64,000 bases of DNA from Brachionus manjavacas (taxonomy: Eukaryota; Rotifera; Eurotatoria; Ploima; Brachionidae). The translations under genes and the position numbers were made by a program. The stretch covers positions 377,001 through 441,000 of the forward strand of contig JAHQIY010000011.1 in assembly GCA_019054805.1 (NCBI GenBank), in the 5' to 3' direction. The notes below the pieces were generated by a model. It was not told where the DNA came from. It saw nothing but the letters and a program-made list of their open reading frames with translations, and did not search any database. This document shows, one piece after another, positions 1-8,840 of this stretch (its first letter is position 1; every line of letters starts with the position of its first letter).

Positions 1-1905
1 AAAGAGCAGAATCAAATTCTAAAAATAAAACAAATTTTTTGCTCTCCAAGTTCAAAATTCATAATTAAAGTGTAAAAAACACATTTACACCGTAAGGCCA
101 GCAAAAAGGGAGTTTTTTTTTAAATATTAAGCCTCGGACATTTTGCAAACATTATGCACATCATGAGAATACTTTAACAGCTGATTCGGAAATTTTTGTT
201 TCAGACACAAATCATGCTTTTTTCACTAAACTGATTTTTAAATCTTAGAAAAAAGACATTAATAATTAAAGTCAATGTGAATTTTGTAACTTAAAAAACT
301 TAAAAAATAAAAAATTTTTTATTCTAAAATTTTAATTTATCATCTAAGTAGGGTTTTTGCACAATTCTTTAAACAGCACACACATTAAAATGTCTGAAAT
401 TTACATTGATTGAGTATTTTCATGTTCTTATGTACTGAATTTCACGAAAACATTAAATTGACGAAGCTAGATTATTTACTAAAATTCATATATTCCATTT
501 AAATTGAATTCAATTTTTTTGTTACCTATTCAATGAATTCAAGAGAATTTAAATATCAAAATTTTGTTTTTCCTTCCATTTAGCTTAAGAAAATAAATTA
601 AAAAAATTATAATGTAATATTGATAATGTAACGATTAATCATTTTAGTATTTAATTTAAATTCAAAATTAATTTTTTTAAACCAATTTTCAAGAGTCCTT
701 CAACAACAAGTGCAAATCAAACGAAAAAAATACACTTCGTCACCCTATTCAGCATGAAAATAGAACAGCTAATGGCAAGTATACTGCGCTGTGATCTAAA
801 TAGAGTGTTTAAAATTCTACGTCAACTAGAAAATGGTAAATTAACTATTTCAAAATAAATCTTGTGAAATTAAGTGAAAAAAAGGAACAGAAAATAAATA
901 TTTATTCAATTTAGAATTAAAAAAATTCCTTTTTTTTTATAAAATTTAAGAAAATTTAGATGAAAGCGAACAGGAAAATGATGATAAATCTAAAAGTATT
1001 TAAGTTAAAAGCTAAATGTTGTGATTTCAGCATGGTGCAGAATGCATGATGAAGTAAATTTGGCATAAAGTTTATTGAATTTGAGAGTAGTTCATTTTGC
1101 AGAGATTTTGCACATCATTTGAAGACTTTGATAGTTGATGCAACTAAGCCTGTTTTACCATGTTGAAATTAAAAAAAGTATATATCATTTTTTTCAGTTC
1201 TTTTTAACTGAACTTTGCAAAACTTTTTCAAAATCATTTAGGCAATGGCTCCGATTTCACACTGAATTACATGTAAGGTTCTACCAAATGTCTCATTTGT
1301 CATATCCATTTTCCAGCTATAAGATACTAGGTTCAGTTTACAAGTTTAGAAATTTGAACAAAAATATTCTGTATAAATAAACTACAAATTTCTAGAAGAA
1401 TATGCTATGATGCATATCTCTGAGTCCTTAAATTCCTATTGCTTTAACCGAGATCAGTCTAATTGATTAAGATTTACTTTACTGAAAAAAGTCCTGTTTA
1501 TTTTTCGAGACTTTTTGTTTAAATTTTTAATCTTAATTTTTCTAAAAAAGAAAATATCTTTGATTATGTTCAAATTGTTCACTTTATACAAAATTTCACA
1601 GAGCCAATTCGCCGGATTCATAAAGAAACTTAAATGATCATGTACAAAAATTATCTGACATGAAAAAAACTTCTAAGTATTTTTTATAAGATTAAATTGA
1701 AAGACATATTTTTGTGTGCAGAAAACCATGCAAAACCATATCTTTGTTGTATGCACTATTTCTGCATGCATTAAACTTTTTCAGAGATTTGCAGATTTAA
1801 AAAATTCGCTTTAACATTCAATGTTAACTTTGAAAATATGCTGCTGCGATAAAATTTAAAATCAAAATCATTGACTTTTAAAATTAAGCTAATTATTATA
1901 ATACG
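1..1905. other. AT-rich non-coding stretch
   Basis: No gene is recognised here on either strand. Base composition is very AT-rich, with many A and T runs. The one longer open frame (1135-1380, +) has no recognisable motif, and its composition is like its surroundings, so I treat it as chance. Composition changes sharply at about 1905, where GC-rich coding sequence begins. Confidence 0.6.
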
Positions 1906-4302
1906 GACGCAGCCAACATAAACTACTTGCTCGATTTGCTCACGCATCGAAACAGCGCCGGCGAAACACCGTTCATGTACGCGGTGAGTTTGCGCGCGTA
2001 CGACGCCGCCCTTCTCATTTTAGAGGTGGCGGTGCGAGTGCGCGTCGACATCACCAAAAGCTTACTGGACAACAAAAAGGACAAAGAAGCGGTCAACTTC
2101 TACAATCGGGACTTGCTCTTCACCAACTTGATTTGCCCGGTGGGGTCGCGCGCCGACCAGTCGCCTCTGTTTGTGTTGTGCGCCAATGACACGTGCAGTT
2201 TTACGTGGACGGGCGCCAACCGCATCACCCAGGACATATTCGAGTGCAGGACGTGCAGCCTAGTGGGCAATTTGTGCTGCTGCAGCGAGTGCGCGCGCAC
2301 GTGCCACAAGGGCCACGAGTGCCGCGTCAAAAAGAGCTCGCCAACCGCCTACTGCGACTGCTGGGAGAAGTGCAAGTGCAAGTCGTTGATTGGCGGCGAC
2401 CAGGACAAGCGGTTCGAGCTGTTCGACAAGCTGCTCAAGCAGACAAATTTGCTGCTCACGTCCACGGACAAAAGTGGCCAACATCTGCTGCTCACGTTGA
2501 TACACACTTGTGCCCGGCAATTGCAGGAGCAGAAAAACTATCGGCGTCACACCGGCGACTCCACGCCGACCACACCAACATCGGCATCGTCGCCACACTT
2601 TCACAATCACAAGCATTGGCATCAGTTTGTCGACCAGAGTTTGTATGTGGACGAGCAAAGTTGGTGCCAAGACTTGGACAAGTTTGTCTACTATCTGGTG
2701 CACAAGTGTCCCAATCAGCTGCTGTTGACGCTGGTCGATTCGCTGCGCTCCACGTTGGGAAAGGAGCAGGGCGAGAGAGAGGCCGAGTGCAACAGAGTGG
2801 TGCAACGGCTGGTGAACGCGACAGCGAGACTATTTGTGGCGCTGTGCATGGAGACTAGTGCGGCTGCGCTCAATCTAAACTTGGACTATTCGGTAAAGAA
2901 TTTTGCGGGCACCATCAAATTGATTAGACAATGTTTGAAGAGCGACAATCGTCAGATATCGCTGGTGAGCGTGTCCGCACTAACCAAATGCGAATTTGTA
3001 TTCAAAGAATTTGCCCAAGTGGCCTATGTGCAGCTGGCCGAAGCGGCCATTTCCTTGATCACACCAGTCATGCTCGGCACACTCATACCCACTAGCTTCA
3101 AGCTTGGCCACACTCAGCCAACAAGTTAAACAGCCACATCCGCACACTCCTCAGCCAATACTGCTGCTACTTTGGACTTAAGCGCACACGTTGCGTCGCA
3201 CACCGAGCAAATATTCAACGGTGAGGTGAGTGCGCACAGACAAAACAGCAATTGTGTGACCACTAGTTTAGTGTTGCCTTTGGCTGAGATCAGTGTGGCA
3301 TCGGCATCGGCACAGATGGTGTGCGACGTTGAGTTGACGGTGAGTGATGCCGCTGCCAATGACGATGATGATGATAAGTTAAATGATGAACAGGCCAAGT
3401 CGACCATTGAGCAGCATGACCAAGACGGCCAACATAATGATGATGGTGATGATGATGGTTTTTTTAAAATAGAGCAGCGATTCAAGCTGACCGACGAATT
3501 GATGGAGAGCGATGGCCACGAGGATAACGACAACGAGTTGGAGCTGGAGGATGAGTGCGACTTTGAGCTGTCGATTAGTCAAGACGAAAAGACCACTCTT
3601 CACCAAAAGCCACATAAAGACAACAAAAAAGCAATGGACATGCCTAAGACGACCAGTATTCCGATATCGACGCGCACCAGCCGAATAAACTCGCTAATCC
3701 AGCAGTACGGTGCCGCCGCCACCACCACCAATTCACCTCTGATCAACACAAACTACACATCGTTCTACACAGCCGACTCGAGTCAATCGAGCTCCACATT
3801 GCCCACCTCCAACACCCTCGCCATCAACAACACCGCCCTACCAGTCAACAACATCAACACAATGAACAACAGCAATCAATCGACTACGGACACAAAGCCG
3901 TGCGCTCAGAACACACCGTCCACCGTTCAAATAACCAAAAACACGCTCAGTCGCGTCTTCTCCATTCTAGTCAAGCAAGTACGCGACCTGCTCAATTCTT
4001 TCAACCACCGCAACAGCGGCACCAATTGCGACGAGCAACAGCGGCAGCAAATAAGGCGCCGAGTGAACGAGAGACTGATGCCAGTGTTCGAATGGATGAG
4101 TCGAATAATGGAGTCGAGCGAGGCCCAGGTCAGATTTGCCACCGCTTTCACTAGCATTCAACTGAACTCGTCGAAATCCACCGACTATTTGCGACACCTA
4201 GAAGAAAAAGCCCTGCTCAACAACTACTACATGAACAACTCGTTGCCATTTGGCACCACCAGTACATCGGCCTCCTCCGCCACCAACTCAAACACCGCTG
4301 TG
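1906..4302 (+). pseudogene. UBR5: UBR5 (EDD/hyd) E3 ubiquitin ligase, internal fragment with one in-frame stop
   Basis: UBR5 is a giant HECT-type E3 ubiquitin ligase. This fragment covers its middle. An ankyrin-like lead-in (motif TPFMYAV) is followed by the UBR-box zinc region, in which TGANRITQDIFECRTC, CCCSECARTCHKGHEC and YCDCWEKCKCKSL line up closely with animal UBR5. Next come an acidic, low-complexity stretch (about 3360-3600) and a helical segment containing RLMPVFEWMSRIMESSEAQ, also a UBR5 landmark. The frame is open from about 1906 to 4305 except for one TAA at 3127-3129; both sides are in the same frame, so no shift is needed. There is no start, no HECT domain and no natural end. 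At about 4302 the sequence switches to the inverted plexin-like segment, where TGA ends the frame. GC is far above the flanks. It is most likely a dead captured fragment. Identity is very secure; that it is non-functional is inference. Confidence 0.9.
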
Positions 4303-4553
4303 TGATCAAGGTCAATGGATTAGCATCGAACACTCGGACTATACCAATACGTGCACACTGCCTCAACTTGTTTACAACAAGTCACGTGATCATGTCTCGT
4401 GTGAACCAAAAGTGTATCGAGCACTGCTCGAGCAGTTGAACTCGCACGGCTCATTGCGCATGTACAACAACAACAATAACAGCACCTTTTCCTTGACTAA
4501 ATTTACTTTATTTAATTTTTTAAAATTAAAAAATTAAAAAAAGTAAAAAAGTT

Positions 4554-4917
4554 TCAATTTTGCTGTAATTTTTTCAGGCACGCTGCTTTGTGCCTTTCAA
4601 AATTCGACCGGTTTAACGACCTTGCTGGCCATTGTCTATTACAATGTTCACAGACCTTCTTTGGGCTTTCTTCCTGTGATGCAGCAACTGATGTTGCTGA
4701 TTTCTGTTGCTGATCCTTAAATTTTAAATTTTTTTTAAAAATATTTCTTATTTTAAAAGTTTTAACTTACAAGTTTAAGAATTAGTTCTTTCAGCTCTTT
4801 AATTTGATGAACCAATTCTTTATTCCAATCGACTAGCTCGGTTATTTTTTCGGAATGTATTCTGTCTTTTTCTTTCAGGACAGAAACATCATTTTTTAGT
4901 TCGATTATTTCCCTTTT
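4554..4917 (-). CDS. Coiled-coil/C2HC zinc-finger gene, left-arm copy (two exons)
   Basis: This is the inverted copy of the gene at 8142-8754. Exon 4771-4917 (147 bp) encodes a Lys/Glu-rich coiled coil that starts K-R-E-I-I-E-L-K. Exon 4554-4715 (162 bp) encodes the C-terminal finger with the C-x2-C and H-x4-C spacing and ends in TGA at 4554-4556. The intron between them (4716-4770) has GT and AG ends on the minus strand. Exon lengths equal those of the right-arm copy exactly, and the reading frame is kept despite several substitutions. That suggests the coding sequence was under constraint, or that the duplication is young. Function is unknown. The upstream exon lies in the rearranged block 4920-5812. 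Confidence 0.55.
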
Positions 4918-4919
4918 CT

Positions 4920-5812
4920 TTATATAAATTTAATGTTAAAGTTATATTTTAAATAAATAAAAATAAATTTCTTATTTGATCTTCAATTTTTTTTTCAAGA
5001 TCGAATTTTCGTGATAAGGTTAAGGTTTTTAAAAAGAAAATTTAGAATTTTTATTTAAAAATTTAAAACCGTCTTTTTTTAAGACTGGTTTTTGAATTTT
5101 GTCTTGTTTTGATTTTTAGATTAAATAAAAATGATTAATCTGTCAGTTGAGTGGTGCAATTACTCTTGATTTAACTAATTTAATAATTAAATTTTTTTTT
5201 CAATAAAAACTTAATGCTTAATTTTTCTTTTATTATTATTCTTTATCATAATCTTTTTTTTTATTTGGGCTATTTTTTACTGGTGATATGGAAAACACCA
5301 ATCCGTGCGTACTAGCCAAAATATCTTTCATTTTTTGAAATTAATTTAAAAAATGAAAGATATTTAAGCTTTGATTTAAATTTAAGGCGGTCAGCGTTCA
5401 TTTTTACGACATGACCGCACTCAGACTCTACCGCACGCTCAAGATAAATTTACTAGATGAAAATTTTATTTTTAGGTTAAGGTTTTTAAAAAGAAAATTT
5501 TGATTTTTTATTTAAAAATTTAAAACCGTCTTAATTTAAGACTGGTTTATTTTTTGAATTTTTTTGTGTTGGGATTTACAATTAAATTTTGTCTTGTTTT
5601 GATTTTTAGATTAAATAAAATCGAATAATCTGTCAGTTGAGTGGTGCAATTACTACTCCAGAGCGCACCAACAAAGAAGCCGGTCATCTGTCTTAGTCAA
5701 TGGCAGTAAGGGCTTTCCAGAAAGTCGTTCTTTGGTGAGACAATTTTCAAGGTCTTTGTCATCATCAAGAAAATTCGATCTTGAAAAAAAAATTGAAGAT
5801 CAAGTAAGTAAT
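4920..5812. repeat. 0.9 kb direct repeat, copy 1
   Basis: This block is nearly identical to 7430-8339. Its two ends are inverted copies of each other (about 35 bp around 4977-5010 and 5770-5805). Inside, the segment with the phrase GGTTAAGGTTTTTAAAAAG occurs twice. One internal copy keeps an ATG at 5131 that opens a 12-codon frame before TGA. The other has lost the ATG and leads into exon 5610-5803 of the coiled-coil/C2HC gene. Several hairpin-forming stretches lie inside. Confidence 0.75.
5319..5365. repeat. Perfect 18 bp hairpin in repeat block, copy 1
   Basis: Arm 5319-5336 (AAATATCTTTCATTTTTT) is perfectly complementary to 5348-5365, around an 11 nt loop. Smaller hairpins lie nearby: GCGGTCA/TGACCGC at 5387-5393 and 5412-5418, and an AACC-GTCTTAA / TTAAGAC-GGTT palindrome near 5525-5550. 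The same set recurs in the second copy of the block. Confidence 0.8.
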
Positions 5813-5927
5813 TCCAATAGTCTCAAATTGGTTTGCACTTGACCATTGGTCAGCAGTGTGTCAAGTCGAGAGAATATGTGTGTGAGTGTACAGCTTGAGT
5901 GGGTCTTGTTCAACACAGTGAATGGTA
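5813..5927 (-). pseudogene. 115 bp copy of part of the plexin-like fragment
   Basis: This stretch matches 10756-10870 base for base as far as I can read, in the same orientation. It encodes part of the plexin-like ectodomain on the minus strand. It begins immediately after the splice-donor end of the duplicated exon (CAAGTAAGTA) and ends at AATGGTA, where a transposase-like fragment takes over. It is therefore an isolated module with abrupt borders on both sides. Confidence 0.85.
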
Positions 5928-6657
5928 CCCCATGACTTTAAGTCTTCTCTTACCATAGTTTCAGATCTTATAAAAATGTTTTCTTGAAAAGTACTATTTG
6001 TAAGTTCACAGCATTTTTCATTTATATGCTTTGCTAAATTACAAATATTGAATGAACATTCTTTTTTGCTGGTCTCTTCTTCAACAAAAAGCTTAGCTTC
6101 AATTTCAAGCTCTGGAAAATAGTCATAAAAAGACGATTTTTTCTTGCCTTATAAATAAATTAGAAAAATACATAAAATATCTAAATTTTAATACCTCCAC
6201 GACCATCCAAAATAAAATAATCTAATCCAAATTTTTTTAGCCTAATAAGTTGTTCGTTTGCTGATTTAATAGTTAAACAATTTATTTCTGATAAAAATTT
6301 TTCAGCATCTCTATAATTTAAACCAAGTTTCCTAAGCAAATTTAAATATAATAATATAAAAGATATAATTTTATCAAACCAAAATTACTTTAAAACCGCC
6401 AAAATTAATACACTCAAAGATCTTCGAGTAGAATTCCCGTTTAAAATAAACTCTATTATATCAGAAATAAGTTTTGTATCTACACGTGTAATTTCTTCAG
6501 CATTTTCAAACTCTTTATCAGAATGATCATCAGTCGATGTTGTAACATTCAAATTTTGACCATTCGTACAATTTTCATTCCTTTTATTCGAGTTTTGAAA
6601 AGTTTTATTTCCAAGATTTGATAAAAGTTAAGAGACTCTTTCGGGTGTTTTAGGCAT
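5928..6657 (-). pseudogene. Transposase-like N-terminal fragment, three exons, truncated
   Basis: Reading the minus strand from ATG at 6655-6657 gives a short start (M-P-K-T-P-E-R-V-S), then TAA at 6628-6630, then an open frame. Two small introns restore one continuous frame: 6332-6388 (57 bp) and 6148-6194 (47 bp), both GT..AG and phase-consistent. The product includes LGLNYRDAEKFLSEINCL, FGLDYFILDGRGG, and a Cys-containing stretch ending REDLKSWG. This layout recalls the N-terminal part of DDE transposon proteins that have multiplied in some invertebrates, but I cannot name the family. The fragment stops at 5928, where plexin-derived sequence begins, so the catalytic part is missing. The early stop may mean translation began at a later codon, or that the copy is dead. 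Confidence 0.5.
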
Positions 6658-6906
6658 CTCAAAAAATATTAAGAAAAAAAAATTAGAAAACTAATTATTT
6701 AACAAAAATTAACTTAAGTATTGAAAACATTTTACTAATTTGACATTTAATTCTGACGTTTTACATAATAAAAAATTATGATTATTCAAAAATTAGTTTC
6801 AAACTCATTTTATTCAATATTTTTTTGGCTTTAAATTCAATAAATAAAAAAGTGGTCCCAACATTTAGTTCAGAATTTTCTCTAGTTTCGGAATCTTTAT
6901 AAAAAA

Positions 6907-6944
6907 GGGGTTAGGGTTTAGGGTTAGGGTTTAGGGTCGGGGGG
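6907..6944. repeat. Short telomere-like tract (TTAGGG/TTTAGGG mix)
   Basis: GGGG is followed by TTAGGGTTTAGGG units and then a degenerate TCGGGGGG end. It is G-rich on the plus strand, about 38 bp long, and embedded in AT-rich DNA between the two palindrome arms. It looks like an interstitial telomeric sequence. The plain repeat type of this organism is unknown to me, so the telomere reading is inference. Confidence 0.55.
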
Positions 6945-7429
6945 TAAACCTCGGACTAGATACAAAAACAGTGAAAAAATACCATTTTTTTACCATTTTA
7001 TGCCAAAATATCGATTTTTTGGTAAAATAAAAGATTAAATTAATACACCATTTTGTTGATGAGACTATTTGCTTTCAGAATATATATATATTAATAAGGT
7101 TATGTCTATTAGAATATGAGATATTTTAGCTCAAAGGTAACTAACTTTTTTTTTTTTTCGATCTTTGAGGGGGTGGGGTCAAAAAAATTTATTGACCCCA
7201 CCTAGAAAGCCTAGAAAAACGGTGAAAAAACCGTTTTTCTAGGATTTCAAGTATGCAGATTAATATTTAGACGCGAGTCGTCCAAGTCGGCACTATGCTA
7301 GAGATTTTGGAGAACCCGGTTGGCGACAAACTCTTTATTTAACTAATTTAATAATTTAATTTTTTTTTCAATAAAAACTTAATGCTTAATTTTTCTTTTA
7401 TTATTTTTCTTTATCATAATCTTTTTTTG

Positions 7430-8339
7430 ATTATTTCCCTTTTCTTTATATAAATTTAATGTTAAAGTTATATTTTAAATAATTAAAATAAATTTCTTAT
7501 TTGATCTTCAATTTTTTTTTCAAGATCGAATTTTCGTGATAAGGTTAAGGTTTTTAAAAAGAAAATTTTGATTTTTTATTTAAAAATTTAAAACCGTCTT
7601 TTTTTAAGACTGGTTTTTTTTTTTTGAATTTTGTCTTGTTTTGATTTTTAGATTAAATAAAAATGATTAATCTGTCAGTTGAGTGGTGCAATTACTCTTG
7701 ATTTAACTAATTTAATAATTTAATTTTTTTTTCAATAAAAACTTAATGCTTAATTTTTCTTCTATTATTATTCTTTATCATAATCTTTTTTTTTATTTGG
7801 GCTATTTTTTACTGGTGATATGGAAAACACCAATCCGTGCGTACTAGCCAAAATATCTTTCATTTTTTGAAATTAATTTAAAAAATGAAAGATATTTAAG
7901 CTTTGATTTAAATTTAAGGCGGTCAGCGTTCATTTTTACGACATGACCGCACTCAGACTCTACCGCACGCTCAAGATAAATTTACTAGATGAAAATTTTA
8001 TTTTTAGGTTAAGGTTTTTAAAAAGAAAATTTTGATTTTTTATTTAAAAATTTAAAACCGTCTTAATTTAAGACTGGTTTATTTTTTGAATTTTTTTGTG
8101 TTGGGATTTACAATTAAATTTTGTCTTGTTTTGATTTTTAGATTAAATAAAATCGAATAATCTGTCAGTTGAGTGGTGCAATTACTACTCCAGAGCGCAC
8201 CAACAAAGAAGCCGGTCATCTGTCTTAGTCAATGGCAGTAAGGGCTTTCCAGAAAGTCGTTCTTTGGTGAGACAATTTTCAAGGTCTTTGTCATCATCAA
8301 GAAAATTCGATCTTGAAAAAAAAATTGAAGATCAAGTAA
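7430..8339. repeat. 0.9 kb direct repeat, copy 2
   Basis: This is the second copy of 4920-5812, in the same orientation and with only scattered differences. A partial third copy (about 7330-7424) of its inner segment precedes it. It contains the same 18 bp hairpin (7851-7868 with 7880-7897) and leads without a break into the coiled-coil/C2HC gene. Confidence 0.75.
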
Positions 8340-8754
8340 GTAATTTATTCTTTTAATTAAAATATAACTTTAACATTAAATATATATAAAGAAAAAAGAA
8401 ATAATCGAACTAAAAAATGATGTTTCTGTCCTGAAAGAAAAAGACAGAATACATTCCGAAAAAATAACCGAGCTAGTCGATTGGAATAAAGAATTGGTTC
8501 ATCAAATTAAAGAGCTGAAAGAACTAATTCTTAAACCTGTAAGTTAAAACTTTTAAAATAAGAATTAGTTTTAAAAAAAATTAAAATTTAAGGATCAGCA
8601 ACAGAAATCAGCAACAGCAATTGCTGATTCCCAAGAAGAAAGCCCAAAGAAGGTGTGTGAACATTGTAAAAGACAATGGTCAGCAAGGTCGTTAAACCGG
8701 CCGAATTTCGAAAGACACAAAGCAGCGTGCCTGAAAAAATTACAGCAAAATTGA
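8142..8754 (+). CDS. Coiled-coil/C2HC zinc-finger gene, right-arm copy (three exons, start lost)
   Basis: Three exons are joined by small introns with GT..AG ends: 8142-8335, 8392-8538 and 8593-8754 (introns 8336-8391 and 8539-8592). Joined, they read through one frame. A Ser/Arg-rich segment (RSRSSVLVNG, FPESRSLVRQFSRSL) leads into a long Lys/Glu coiled coil (LEKKIEDQ, then KKEIIELKNDVSVLKEKD). A C-terminal finger follows, with CEHC...HKAAC spacing, and the gene ends at TGA 8752-8754. The ATG seen in the partial copies (5131, M-I-N-L-S-V-E-W-C-N-Y) has become a non-start codon in this exon, so this copy may not be translated as annotated. It is not recognised as a named family; a DNA-binding or chromatin role is only a guess from the finger. 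Confidence 0.55.
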
Positions 8755-8840
8755 AACTTTTTTACTTTTTTTAATTTTTTAATTTTAAAAAATTAAATAA
8801 AGTAAATTTAGTCAAGGAAAAGGTGCTGTTATTGTTGTTG

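Noticed and set aside
1135..1380. 81-codon ORF in the AT-rich left flank
   Set aside because: No motif, low-complexity composition and no supporting signals.
2193..2858. Long open frames overlapping UBR5 in other frames and on the minus strand
   Set aside because: High GC leaves few stops; the UBR5 frame has clear homology, the others none.
6907..6944. Telomere-like tract as a true chromosome end
   Set aside because: It is only about 38 bp, mixed in unit type, and unique-type sequence continues on both sides.
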